This document shows positions 18,704-27,460 of a stretch of 64,000 nucleotides of DNA, piece after piece. The stretch comes from JAVKEN01 sp040221415 (lineage in GTDB: Bacteria > Pseudomonadota > Alphaproteobacteria > Rickettsiales > JABSSG01). The notes below the pieces were generated by a model. The model was not told the DNA's origin and ran no database searches. It worked only from the letters and a program-made list of their open reading frames with translations. The stretch lies in NCBI GenBank assembly GCA_040221415.1, contig JAVKEN010000012.1:1-64000 (forward strand). Reading direction: 5' to 3'. A program made the position numbers and the translations under genes. Within the stretch, counting starts at the first letter, position 1; every line of letters starts with the position of its first letter.

Positions 18704-18729
18704 ATCTCATAAACGGTCGTTTAAAATAC
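18704..18729 (+). repeat. Dispersed intergenic palindromic element, copy 5
   Basis: CTCATAAACGGTCGTTT (18706-18722) is identical to copy 3. The core TAAACG-GT-CGTTTA (18710-18723) is a perfect 6-bp inverted repeat with a 2-bp centre. It lies between the possible MACPF gene and the ankyrin-like gene at 18817. Confidence 0.6.
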
Positions 18730-18816
18730 TGTTACCCCTTGTAAGTAAATAGTTAAAATAAATTGAAATTCTATTAACTATATGTTATCTTGGAACCAAA
18801 TGAGTGAGAGGCCACA

Positions 18817-19371
18817 ATGCCAACGAAAAAACCACCATCCAAAGATAAACTTCTAGCTGATGCAATTGATTTCGCAACAGATGAAATGTGGGTTCTAATT
18901 GAAGATCCAGAAATTGATTTCACAAAAGAGTTTGAAGGGTATACTCCTGCACAGAGAGCAGCAATCTATGGGAGAATCGAGTTTCTTAAAAAATTAAAAG
19001 AGAAAGGAGTTGATGTAGTATCTAGCAAAGATGACATTAGCTTCACTCCCTTGCAGAGCATAGTTATACAAATACTTTCTGAGAGTTTCGATATTGAACA
19101 ATTCCATGACATAATATGCTTCTTGCTAGAAAATGGAGCAAGTATTGATGAAATTAAAGAACTCCTTGAAGGTTCATCCTCACATGATATCTCTGTTATT
19201 GATAAGGTTCTAGAAGAAGCAGAGAAATGCTTTTCTAGTGAAAAACAAATGGTAGTAGATGATACCCTCCCAACAACACTAATAACGGATACTTCTGATC
19301 TACTGCTTTCATCTAAAGCAGATCTATTGGGTTTAGAGTCTTCTTTTTCTACGGGGTTATTGCTCTACTAG
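18817..19371 (+). CDS. Ankyrin-repeat-like protein
   Basis: A 184-residue protein. Two ankyrin-type units are visible: TPAQRAAIYGRIEFLKKLKEKGVDV (about residues 48-73) and TPLQSIVIQIL ... DIICFLLENGASIDE (about 84-126). Such short ankyrin proteins are common effectors or scaffolds in Rickettsiales. RBS AGAGG lies six bases before the ATG. The end overlaps the convergent deaminase gene by 23 bases. The tail (after about 140) is Ser/Leu-rich and without assigned fold. Confidence 0.6.
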   Translation: MPTKKPPSKDKLLADAIDFATDEMWVLIEDPEIDFTKEFEGYTPAQRAAIYGRIEFLKKLKEKGVDVVSSKDDISFTPLQSIVIQILSESFDIEQFHDIICFLLENGASIDEIKELLEGSSSHDISVIDKVLEEAEKCFSSEKQMVVDDTLPTTLITDTSDLLLSSKADLLGLESSFSTGLLLY

Positions 19372-20485
19372 GCTTAGCTCTAGAACTCCCAGATCCGCTA
19401 GGACTTTTGGGTCTACTAGAATCCCCTACTTCACTTTCTGTCGTTAATGTGGCAGCAATAGCTTCCCCCTTATCTACTGCAGACTCGCTTGTAGAAGTTG
19501 GAGGAGAGGTTGAGGATTTTGCCCTTGTTCTACTTTGAGGAGGTTTTTTTCTTACAAATTTCTCATTAAATTCTTCTTCTAAACCTTCTATGCCTAAGAA
19601 ATGAGGTTTTACCCATCTATCTCTCTCAAAATCGGTATTACTGCTACCAGCAGTTTCAAATATACCTAGACCGTCTTTTGTCTTATATACCTCATTTGCC
19701 ACTTCAATTGCACATTTGCACTGCCAACAACAAAGCTTTGAGATACCAACATAAACTTTTGAGAGAGTAGGAATTTCTCTCCCTTCAGTTTTCGCTTCTT
19801 CTCTTTCATTTTCAATACGGTCAATAATTGTATCCATTATCACCATCTCAGCATGTTTCCCTTTTTCTTCGCTCTTTAAAAATATAATTGCACTGTCACC
19901 TTCTCCTGCGATACCACCCCCGCTTGCTGCAGGAGCATCTCTATCTGGATCTTCTGATATTTTATTACGCAAAGCCGAGGTGATTTCATCTTGCAATTTT
20001 TTCCCTTCCTCATCTACTGTCAAAGAGTCAATAAGTTTTGCAAGATCTCTCTTGAGTCTTTGACGATAACCTTCTTTTGTTTCCTCTCTCTTAGCCGCCT
20101 CTCTTGCAGCTGTGTCTTCAGGTTTCTCTCCTCGTTTTGGACGTATCCTTAACTTTGCACTATCAGTTCTACTTGTATAAGCCGTTATTGATTCCCTGAT
20201 TACCTCAGCTATTTCTTCATCAAATTTTCCTTCCTCAAGAGCTACTTTCTTGTCTCCTTCTGTAGTAAGTATGGTATGTAGAAGTTTACGAGTAGATCTC
20301 CAAGAGGGGTTTTTAGTAGAATTATTATTAGATATATATAACGTCTTCTTGTGCAGAGCCACTGCAGAACAAACATCACCACCAGTAATGACCCTAGCTA
20401 ATGCATCCAATCTTCTATTTGGCGCTGGTACTTCATCCCTCTCACTTCTTTTTGCTGCATGTGAACCGCCACCACCATCTGCCAT
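19349..20485 (-). CDS. OTT_1508-like nucleic-acid/nucleotide deaminase domain protein
   Basis: A 378-residue protein. The C-terminal half has the zinc-dependent deaminase signature: HAE (about His211/Glu213) and CCWQC (Cys pair about 251/254), within a KVYVGISKLCCWQC strand typical of the OTT_1508-like branch of the cytidine-deaminase superfamily, first named from Orientia tsutsugamushi. The N-terminal half is Lys/Glu/Arg-rich and helical. The last about 70 residues are Ser/Thr/Pro-rich and probably disordered. Superfamily members act as effectors or toxins that edit nucleic acid or free nucleotides. No immunity gene is obvious next to it. The ATG lacks a strong Shine-Dalgarno sequence. Confidence 0.7.
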   Translation of the reverse strand: MADGGGGSHAAKRSERDEVPAPNRRLDALARVITGGDVCSAVALHKKTLYISNNNSTKNPSWRSTRKLLHTILTTEGDKKVALEEGKFDEEIAEVIRESITAYTSRTDSAKLRIRPKRGEKPEDTAAREAAKREETKEGYRQRLKRDLAKLIDSLTVDEEGKKLQDEITSALRNKISEDPDRDAPAASGGGIAGEGDSAIIFLKSEEKGKHAEMVIMDTIIDRIENEREEAKTEGREIPTLSKVYVGISKLCCWQCKCAIEVANEVYKTKDGLGIFETAGSSNTDFERDRWVKPHFLGIEGLEEEFNEKFVRKKPPQSRTRAKSSTSPPTSTSESAVDKGEAIAATLTTESEVGDSSRPKSPSGSGSSRAKPSRAITP

Positions 20486-20581
20486 ATACTTATATCATTA
20501 TGCTTTAAAAATGTATTCAAGAGAGATCAGGTTACATTATAAAATATGTATATCTTATATGTGAAGCCTTTTATTTATCTA

Positions 20582-20760
20582 AGGGGCTTTGCCCCTATCG
20601 CCCACAAGATTATACAAAGCATAATTACAGTTTCCCCATTCTTCCTTATTTGCAATTACGTGCAGAATGGGTGATCCCCCTCTGTAATTATGATCTTGCG
20701 CTTGACTCCCCACCCTTCGCCATGGAGGCAAGGGTTGTAGACGACACTCTACACCCCTTG
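20582..20760. repeat. Cluster of hairpins in a 283-base intergenic gap
   Basis: Three structures lie in tandem. The first is AGGGG/CCCCT at 20582-20596. The second is a long interrupted stem pairing 20605-20642 with 20664-20698 (CAAGAT, CATAATTACAG and CCCATTCT against AGAATGGG, CTGTAATTATG and ATCTTG). The third is CAAGGGTTGTAGA against TCTACACCCCTTG at 20729-20760. None is followed by a T run. The block is more GC-rich than its surroundings and precedes the small zinc-motif gene. It may be a mobile palindromic element or a structured RNA. Confidence 0.55.
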
Positions 20761-20780
20761 AATCAATTATGGAGTTAAAT

Positions 20781-21068
20781 ATGTATGAAGTAATAACCGA
20801 AGACTTAGCTAGATTTGGCCTTGGAGAAATGAAAAGAGCTTATAACTTACTTAAAGCTTGGTATGAATATGGCGTACCTGAAGATTTCTATCAATCTAGA
20901 GTTTTAATTAATTTTAATTTCTATTCTGGAGAAGTGTTTTTGTCTAACAGCGATCACCAAGTACTAATGTTAGAAGATGAAAAACTAGGACTGTATTACA
21001 GCTGCCCTGAATGTGGTTATGAAGGGTTCAAGGCTGAAATGCTAGAGAATGCATTAAGTAACACATGA
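20781..21068 (+). CDS. Small protein with CPECGY zinc-knuckle-like motif
   Basis: About 95 residues, not assigned to a family. The C-terminal part reads YYSCPECGYEGFKAEML, a single CxxC that could be half of a zinc ribbon. An in-frame ATG exists at 20769, but the one at 20781 has GGAG seven bases upstream and is preferred. It lies upstream of the toxin-antitoxin pair on the same strand, separated by about 40 bases. Confidence 0.5.
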   Translation: MYEVITEDLARFGLGEMKRAYNLLKAWYEYGVPEDFYQSRVLINFNFYSGEVFLSNSDHQVLMLEDEKLGLYYSCPECGYEGFKAEMLENALSNT

Positions 21069-21106
21069 GGTGTATATGATAAATATGAATGAATTAGGTT
21101 GATATT

Positions 21107-21418
21107 ATGCATAACAAAGATTATATTAGTACTTATAATAATACTATTAACAATACTGATAGAAACACTATGTTAAATAATATACTTGCTACAAAAATCA
21201 CTCAAGTGTCAGAGCTTAAAAAAAGCCCTATGAGCATCATTACAGAAGGAAATGGAGAAACTGTAGCTGTTCTTAACAGAAATGAACCAGTGTTCTACTG
21301 TGTGCCTGCCAAACAATATGAGGAAATGATGGAGAAACTGGAAGATGCCCATTTAGTAAAGATTGTTCAATCTAGATCAAAAGAAAAAGAAATACCTGTT
21401 GATATAGATGAGTTATAA
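21107..21418 (+). CDS. stbD: StbD-type antitoxin (Phd/RelB-like)
   Basis: A 103-residue protein. From residue 22 (MLNNILATKITQVSELKKSPMSII, then AVLNRNEPVFYCVPAKQYEEMM) it follows the StbD/RelB-family antitoxin pattern: an N-terminal DNA-binding region and a C-terminal acidic tail that wraps the toxin. The extra 21 N-terminal residues are unusual, and an internal ATG at 21170 may be the true start. It neutralises the StbE toxin, whose start lies within its last codons, and probably represses the operon. Function: plasmid stabilisation by post-segregational killing. Confidence 0.85.
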   Translation: MHNKDYISTYNNTINNTDRNTMLNNILATKITQVSELKKSPMSIITEGNGETVAVLNRNEPVFYCVPAKQYEEMMEKLEDAHLVKIVQSRSKEKEIPVDIDEL

Positions 21419-21698
21419 ATTAGTTTTTCTTGAGTCTGCCAAAAAAGAATGGGACAAGTTAGGTCATACCCTCAGAGAGCAACTTAAGAAAAAACTTAAA
21501 AAATGTCTCTCTACCCCTCATATCCACAAGAATAAACTCTCAGGTCTTCAAAACTGCTATAAAATTAAACTAAGAAACTCTGGTTATAGACTTGTATACA
21601 AAGTTGAAGATGAGAGGTTAGTTGTTGTCGTAGTTGCAATAGCAAAAAGAGAAAATAATTTAGTTTATAAAAAAGCAGGCTTTAGAAGTAAAGTTTAA
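21408..21698 (+). CDS. stbE: StbE/RelE-family toxin
   Basis: A 96-residue protein, full length for StbE (MSYKLVFLESAKKEWDKL ... KLSGLQNCYKIKLRNSGYRLVYKV ... VVVVAIAKREN). This is the RelE/ParE fold. RelE-type members cut mRNA in the ribosomal A site, using basic residues such as the conserved Lys/Arg/Tyr in KLRNSGYRLVY. The ATG overlaps the antitoxin stop region by 11 bases, the usual coupled arrangement. Confidence 0.88.
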   Translation: MSYKLVFLESAKKEWDKLGHTLREQLKKKLKKCLSTPHIHKNKLSGLQNCYKIKLRNSGYRLVYKVEDERLVVVVVAIAKRENNLVYKKAGFRSKV

Positions 21699-21931
21699 TA
21701 TTTATATCTATAATACGCTTTATTAGACAAAATTGATATTGAGTTTGAACTTTCATATATTAGTTTCAATAACTCTGCTGCTCTTTCAGATTTAGCCTCT
21801 TTATTCTTGCACATGAAATTCTCGATTTCATGGAGAGTATCCAAACATTGCTTTAGTTTAAATAATTGTTCACCTGACCTGTCTTCACTTTGTTTTTCTT
21901 TTTTTCCAAAACGCAAGATGCTCTGTATCAT
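21695..21931 (-). CDS. Small hypothetical protein
   Basis: A 78-residue, charged and probably helical protein (LKQCLDTLHEIENFMCKNKEAKSERAAELLKLIYESS). It is not recognised. It converges with stbE, overlapping it by four bases. No clear ribosome binding site precedes the ATG, so its reality is uncertain. Confidence 0.35.
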   Translation of the reverse strand: MIQSILRFGKKEKQSEDRSGEQLFKLKQCLDTLHEIENFMCKNKEAKSERAAELLKLIYESSNSISILSNKAYYRYKY

Positions 21932-22378
21932 TATTTTATTGTTGTTTATTTAGAAATAAGTTCAATCGCCACTAGGGCTGTTTATGAAATTATCAATTTC
22001 ATTTTAAGAAGTCTATAATAATAAATTATAAGTAAGAGTAGCTACGCTCCTCTAGTAAGAAATTATATATAATTTCTATCACACCAATCGCACCCTTCGG
22101 TGATTTGGCTCTATATAAAGTAATATAAGGGTTTTAAAGCGTATGACTTAGTCGGACAACATAAGGATGATATGTCATGCACTGTCAGACAAAACAAAGG
22201 TGAAAGAAACTAGAATTGAATTAACTATGTCTGCCATTGTCATGCAGAAATTACTAATATGCTTGAGAGGCCGCTCTGGATAATAAAATTAAACTCGCTT
22301 ATTTGTCATAAACCTTTGATTTATTTGGGAAATTATAGTAGAATGAGCAATGAATAAATTTAAAAGTTTTAACAGCAA
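21932..22378. other. Non-coding gap of about 450 bases with a perfect 20-bp palindrome
   Basis: No convincing gene is seen. At 22058-22077 AGAAATTATATATAATTTCT is a perfect palindrome, preceded by a GAG-TAGCTAC-GCTC hairpin-like stretch. A 32-codon frame at about 22259-22357 has no ribosome binding site and is probably chance. The rest looks like degraded sequence. Confidence 0.4.
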
Positions 22379-22777
22379 ATGAGACTAATTTTACCATTGT
22401 TATTTTGTGCTCTACCTCTAGTATTTACAATAATCTGCAGAGACACAAGCATGTTAATTTGGATGATTATTCCTATAGCAATGTTCTTTGTGTATCCATT
22501 TTTAACATACAAAAAAGAGAAGATTAAATATTGGAATGATAAACAAAAAAATTTATCTTATGGATTTAAATCACTTGCAGAGCAGAAGTCTTATTTTAAA
22601 GTTATAAACCTGCTGCTTGGAAAAAGTAGATTTCTGAATAAATTTCTTAAAACAATGTCTGTAGTTTTGGACGATACTTATTTAAATAATGGAGTCGTAG
22701 GGTGGTGTCTTTTGACCGACAGAAACAGAGGCATTAGATATTCTGAATACTCAACTAATTTCCGTTACAAAGACTAA
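22379..22777 (+). CDS. Small inner-membrane hypothetical protein
   Basis: A 132-residue protein with two adjacent hydrophobic segments at the N-terminus (about residues 2-20 and 26-43), separated by a short CRDTS turn, then a basic soluble tail. It is not recognised. The ATG has no strong Shine-Dalgarno sequence. It precedes the RhuM-Doc gene by 50 bases. Confidence 0.45.
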   Translation: MRLILPLLFCALPLVFTIICRDTSMLIWMIIPIAMFFVYPFLTYKKEKIKYWNDKQKNLSYGFKSLAEQKSYFKVINLLLGKSRFLNKFLKTMSVVLDDTYLNNGVVGWCLLTDRNRGIRYSEYSTNFRYKD

Positions 22778-22827
22778 AAATAGCACTTAGTCTTCAAGAT
22801 GTCATTTTTGATTAGAAAGGTAATTTA

Positions 22828-23808
22828 ATGGACAAACTTATCATTTATCAGCGTGATGATAAATCTAGTGTTTCAGTTAAACTCGAAGGTAATACTGTTT
22901 GGCTTACGCAAAAACAACTTTCAGAGATATTAGACACCTCAATCGACAATATTGGTTTGCACCTAAAAAATATTTATACTAGCGGTGAGCTGGAAGAAAC
23001 AGCAACTACCGAGGATTTCTCGGTAGTTCAACAAGAAGGAAACCGTTCTGTTTCTCGGATAATAAGACATTATAACCTTGATGCCATAATTTCTGTAGGA
23101 TATCGTGTCAATTCCAAGCGAGGAACGCAGTTTCGTCAATGGGCAACGACTGTTTTGCGAGACCACTTGTTAGAAGGATGGACACTCGATCGTGCGCGAT
23201 TTGAGCGTAACTCTACAGAACTGGAAACAGCATTGGCACTCATTAAGAAAACTGCACAATCAAACGATCTTATTACTGGCACTGCCCAAGGGTTGGTTGA
23301 GATTGTTAGCCGTTACACAAAAACCTTCTTGCTATTGCAACGTTATGACGAAGGTTTATTAACTAACCTAAGTGGAACTGTTGGCGGTGTAACGCCCTCA
23401 CTTGCTGAAGTAAAGCAGTTGGTATCAAACTTAAAAGCCGATCTTATGTCCCGTGGTGAAGCCAGTGACCTGTTTGGAATTGAGAGAGATGAAGGACTGT
23501 CAGCTATTATTGGCAATATAAATCAATCAGTATTTGGTGAGCCTGCTTATCCAACAATTGAACGTAAAGCAGCACATTTGTTGTATTTCATTATTAAAAA
23601 TCACCCTTTGTCAGATGGTAATAAGCGGACTGGTGCACTTTTATTCGTCGATTTCCTTCATCGCAACAAAGCATTAATGCGGAATGGTCAGCCAATTATC
23701 AACGACATTGGACTCGCAGCATTGGCGCTGCTGATAGCAGAATCAGCACCAGAGCAAAAAGAAACAATGATCTGCTTGATCGAAAATATGCTCGTTGGTT
23801 TAGAGTAA
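22828..23808 (+). CDS. RhuM-family / Doc (Fic) fusion protein
   Basis: A 326-residue protein. Residues about 1-110 match the RhuM/virulence-protein family (VWLTQKQLSEILDTSIDNIGLHLKNIY, then YRVNSKRGTQFRQWATTVLRDHLLEGW). Residues about 210-310 form a Fic/Doc domain with HPLSDGNKRTG (catalytic His about 259). The GNKR form, rather than GNGR, is that of Doc, which phosphorylates elongation factor Tu. An active-site Lys points to Doc-like rather than AMP-transferring chemistry, but this is inference. No Phd antitoxin is next to it. Its codon use is more GC-rich than its neighbours, suggesting recent acquisition. RBS AGGT precedes the ATG. Confidence 0.82.
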   Translation: MDKLIIYQRDDKSSVSVKLEGNTVWLTQKQLSEILDTSIDNIGLHLKNIYTSGELEETATTEDFSVVQQEGNRSVSRIIRHYNLDAIISVGYRVNSKRGTQFRQWATTVLRDHLLEGWTLDRARFERNSTELETALALIKKTAQSNDLITGTAQGLVEIVSRYTKTFLLLQRYDEGLLTNLSGTVGGVTPSLAEVKQLVSNLKADLMSRGEASDLFGIERDEGLSAIIGNINQSVFGEPAYPTIERKAAHLLYFIIKNHPLSDGNKRTGALLFVDFLHRNKALMRNGQPIINDIGLAALALLIAESAPEQKETMICLIENMLVGLE

Positions 23809-23822
23809 ATAAGATAAAAATC

Positions 23823-24671
23823 ATGGAACAAGTCTTGGAGATAATAACAGATATAGAGAACTTAGATGAAGAGTATAAAATTATATTCTCTAGCGAAAAC
23901 AACAATAAAGAATTAATAATAAGACAATTCGTAATAGATTGTTCTAAAGTTGCACACAGAATAGGAGAAACTGATTGGACAGATATCCCAAATAATATCT
24001 ATCAAGTTATTGATGACAATGTTTTGAAAGGATTGAAGAGAAATCCTCCAACATTTGCTCCCAAAAATAGTAATATAAAACATCTGTCAGGTTGTATGCA
24101 GACAGCTAGAAATATTTATTTGCATTTAGTAAAAGTGAAGAATGAATTGAAGAAATTAGTATTACTTACAGATAAACAAAAAAAAGAATTGCTGAGCGTA
24201 TTTGGAGTGTTTCAAGAGCAAATAAGAATGACATATCGCGATCAATGGTTAGAAGGATGTAACCAAAGGAGAAGGGAAGAACATTTTGAAAGTCTAGCAT
24301 CAAATCAATTTGGTGCTATGAATATAGTGGCATATAAAGTTGGAAAGAATGGAGGAAATACAGATTTAATTTTGCACCTAGAGAGCGGAAAGTGTTTAAC
24401 AGAATGGAAAAAGGTGGATGATAAATATGCGGCAAACATACATGCTCTGAAAAGATGCATAAAAGACGCAATTAAGCAGGCGTATATCTACTTAAAAGAA
24501 AAATTAGTTGGTTTTGATTTAAGCGAGGTGATTGGAATAATTCTAATTTCAAAAAATCGATTAGAACCAAATATTATAATAGAATTAGATAATTATATAA
24601 AAGATAATTATATAAAAAGACATTTCGAGCTTATAAATGTTGTTTGTGATCCTAAACCTCCAAGCAAATAA
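23823..24671 (+). CDS. Hypothetical protein downstream of RhuM-Doc
   Basis: A 282-residue protein, not recognised. The N-terminal half looks helical. The C-terminal half contains alternating strands and helices (NTDLILHLESGKCLTEWKKVDD ... VIGIILISKN), with an acidic residue in a strand followed by ExK (TEWKK). That layout is also seen in PD-(D/E)XK nuclease folds, but this is a weak hint. It follows the RhuM-Doc stop by 14 bases and converges with traI. Confidence 0.4.
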   Translation: MEQVLEIITDIENLDEEYKIIFSSENNNKELIIRQFVIDCSKVAHRIGETDWTDIPNNIYQVIDDNVLKGLKRNPPTFAPKNSNIKHLSGCMQTARNIYLHLVKVKNELKKLVLLTDKQKKELLSVFGVFQEQIRMTYRDQWLEGCNQRRREEHFESLASNQFGAMNIVAYKVGKNGGNTDLILHLESGKCLTEWKKVDDKYAANIHALKRCIKDAIKQAYIYLKEKLVGFDLSEVIGIILISKNRLEPNIIIELDNYIKDNYIKRHFELINVVCDPKPPSK

Positions 24672-24682
24672 AGATAGAAGCA

Positions 24683-27460
24683 CTATATTGATTTGTTTAA
24701 ACCTTTCAATGTTTCAGTAGAAGACATAACTTTGCCTTTATTTGAAACATATTGTTTTTCTACTTCTTTTTTATCATCCATATACACATGTAGATCGTTC
24801 TTATGTCTTGATATTGTAACTAACCAAGATTTTTGGTCGTTTAAGTGTTTGTGAGAACATATAGCTGCTATCAGACGATCTGTAGTCTTTCCTTGAGAGG
24901 AGTGTACAGTAGAGCAATATCCATAATCTATGTGTTTTAGCTTGCTTAGAGGTAGAGTCTTAGTGCTTGAGTCTTCTAGTTTCAAGCTTATTGAGTTACT
25001 AACCCTACTCACACTCTTCACTGTTGCAGTTTCAGAATTAACAAGATCTCTATCGTTCTTAGTGATTCTAATCTTTATTCCTTCTGATAGTTTCAGTGAG
25101 TCCTTATCAAACACTTCAAGTTTGTTTGAGTAATCAGTCTTACTAGTTAACTGAAATCTTATTGTTTTTAGTCCTTTTCTGAATATCAGAGTATTAGATA
25201 TATCGTTGACTTTCTTAAGCTCTAGATACTCACCTTTCTTTATGTTTGCTCCTTTATAATCCTTAAAGAATCTTATTATCTGCCCTTCTTTATATGAGTT
25301 AGCATAGTTGTAATCGCCTTGCTTCATCTCTACTTGTTTTAAAATTGAGTGATTAATAGCCCTACTCTTTATTTCGTTTGTTTTAGATAGGGATTCAACG
25401 ATCTTACTATTAATTCTATCTCGATGCTCTCTAGTGGGAGATATCAATATTGTCTTATCTCTTTCACTTGAAGAAAGTGAGACATATTTCTTGATAGACT
25501 CGTTAACAAAATGTTTTCCACTCTGTCTAATGTTAGATTCATGGATCTTAAATGATTGAAGAACATCATGTTTTGCTACAGCTTTAATAGCTTCTTTGTG
25601 AGACTCTTCTTTCTGTCTTACTATTTTATCTAGCTTTACAGACTTTATTACATCTAGTAGCTGTTCAAATGGTTTTCCAGCTTCAACAGAAGATAATTGC
25701 TTAGTGTCACCCACTAAAACAACTCTAAACTTAAGAATCTCAGATAATCTTAACAGATCAAACATCTGTCTCGTTCCAATAAGAGAAGATTCATCCACAA
25801 ATACTACTCCTTTCTTATATTCATCTTGAGTGGCTTTAAGACCTTCTTCTGTTCCCCTACCCTCAATAAAACCTCTATACTGTTTTATAAATGAATGTAG
25901 AGTCCTACTCTCTATACCAGACGATTCTTTTAGGGTCTTCGATGCACTAGCAGTTGGTGCTGCTCCAAATAGATCTACTACTACTTTCTTTCGGGACATC
26001 GCTCTTACAGTCTCTAAGACCGTTGATTTACCTACCCCAGGTAATCCTTGTATCGCTGTTACTTTATCTCTACTAGTTAGAACATGATTAATGGCTTTGA
26101 TTTGTTGGTCATTTAAAGGATATTTTCTTGTTCTTGCTCTCTCATGAGACGCTAGTTGCTTACTAAAATCTTCCTTCTTTACTATAGAAGCATAAGAATC
26201 AATACCTTTCCTTGCAGTAGAAATAATATATTTCTCCTTACTTAGAAGCTCTTTTGAGGTATATGACCCCTTCTCAGTTACAGATGGTATAATTTCTTTA
26301 GCTTTTATTAATTCACCAACTGATTTATTTATCTCTGCTAAAGAATGCTTACCTATAGAGTATTTCAAGGCTCTTTTACAAATATCTTCTCTAGTAAATA
26401 CGCTCTGATTATAGGTGACATCAGCAAGGCTTAGTCTTGCTATATAATCTGGGCTATAGAGTTTATCATCTGGCTTGAGTTCCTCATTCTTACTCTTATT
26501 CGTAAAACTATCATAGAAACTAGCTGCTTTGTCTAATACATCGGATACAGTGAGAGATTTGTAATTAATAGAGTCTTTCTGTTTGGCAACATTATTTGCA
26601 ACTTTATACCAAGCTTCTTTTAAATGACTCTCTGGTAAGTTCTTTTTTGATTCTCTAGAATTAATTACAATCTTATCTCTACCTTCTTTAGTAGTAACAC
26701 CGTACTTCTTACAAAGCTCTTCTATTTCTTTTCTTCTGGTAGAAAACGCATCAATAAGTTTCTGAGAAACGTCTCTAAGCTCAAATGAACTACTTCCATC
26801 TTGTAACATTGTAGTTCTGATCTTATATCCCTGCTTCTGCACTTCTAAAGCAAGCTCGTTCCTAAAGATCTGTCCTAAGAACTTAGTATTTTGAAATAAA
26901 TCATTCAGCGTAATACTTCCAAACTTACCATCTTTACACTTAACAGCATTCGCCAGAAAACAATGTACGTGATCTTGGGGCTCTAGCTTTCTATTTGTTG
27001 TATGCTCAAATAATGCATATGATAATTTATGTATTGGCTCTTTTACTACTCCGCCTTTACCTTTCCTAGTATACACAAGACCACTCTGCTCGATATATTT
27101 CAAAGTAGTCTTAAGAGCATTCATACGTGCTTCTTGTAATTTGCTTCTCTCTTCTTTATCTGCAAATACATGCATTTGTATGCTAAGACTCTTAGGACTA
27201 GAGAATGTTAAGTCTACTCCAGATCTATGTTTTAACTCTCCAGTATCATCAACTGTGCCAAGTTGCTGACCATTTGGCATCTTACCATCAAGAATATCTC
27301 TAAATTCCTTACTATCTTTAGCATCAAATTCACCACTAACATTTAAATCTTTAGTTCCCTCACCATACCAAATACCCTTAGCCTCTGCTCCATAATAGTC
27401 AGCATGACTATAGTAATTTTGTGCATTTGATGAATAACTAAAAACTTTTGTACTTAACAT
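24683..27460 (-). CDS. traI: TraI-like conjugative relaxase/helicase (MOBF)
   Basis: A 925-residue protein. The N-terminal TrwC-type relaxase domain shows Tyr residues in NYYSHADYYG for nicking, GVDLTFSSPKSLS, and the metal-binding histidines in DHVHCFLANAV (about 163). A RecD/UvrD-like helicase domain follows with Walker A GLPGVGKST (about 470-478), VFVDESSLIG (motif II), VLVGDTKQLSSVEAGKPF (motif III) and a C-terminal TVHSSQGKTTDR. It nicks oriT, stays covalently bound to the transferred strand and unwinds it. It is shorter than F TraI (about 1750 residues), lacking one helicase-like copy and the C-terminal extension. It is last in the operon, with a TAATG one-base overlap with traD. Confidence 0.93.
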   Translation of the reverse strand: MLSTKVFSYSSNAQNYYSHADYYGAEAKGIWYGEGTKDLNVSGEFDAKDSKEFRDILDGKMPNGQQLGTVDDTGELKHRSGVDLTFSSPKSLSIQMHVFADKEERSKLQEARMNALKTTLKYIEQSGLVYTRKGKGGVVKEPIHKLSYALFEHTTNRKLEPQDHVHCFLANAVKCKDGKFGSITLNDLFQNTKFLGQIFRNELALEVQKQGYKIRTTMLQDGSSSFELRDVSQKLIDAFSTRRKEIEELCKKYGVTTKEGRDKIVINSRESKKNLPESHLKEAWYKVANNVAKQKDSINYKSLTVSDVLDKAASFYDSFTNKSKNEELKPDDKLYSPDYIARLSLADVTYNQSVFTREDICKRALKYSIGKHSLAEINKSVGELIKAKEIIPSVTEKGSYTSKELLSKEKYIISTARKGIDSYASIVKKEDFSKQLASHERARTRKYPLNDQQIKAINHVLTSRDKVTAIQGLPGVGKSTVLETVRAMSRKKVVVDLFGAAPTASASKTLKESSGIESRTLHSFIKQYRGFIEGRGTEEGLKATQDEYKKGVVFVDESSLIGTRQMFDLLRLSEILKFRVVLVGDTKQLSSVEAGKPFEQLLDVIKSVKLDKIVRQKEESHKEAIKAVAKHDVLQSFKIHESNIRQSGKHFVNESIKKYVSLSSSERDKTILISPTREHRDRINSKIVESLSKTNEIKSRAINHSILKQVEMKQGDYNYANSYKEGQIIRFFKDYKGANIKKGEYLELKKVNDISNTLIFRKGLKTIRFQLTSKTDYSNKLEVFDKDSLKLSEGIKIRITKNDRDLVNSETATVKSVSRVSNSISLKLEDSSTKTLPLSKLKHIDYGYCSTVHSSQGKTTDRLIAAICSHKHLNDQKSWLVTISRHKNDLHVYMDDKKEVEKQYVSNKGKVMSSTETLKGLNKSI

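Noticed and set aside
22259..22357. 32-codon ORF in the gap before the small membrane protein
   Set aside because: No ribosome binding site, no similarity, and low information content; probably chance.
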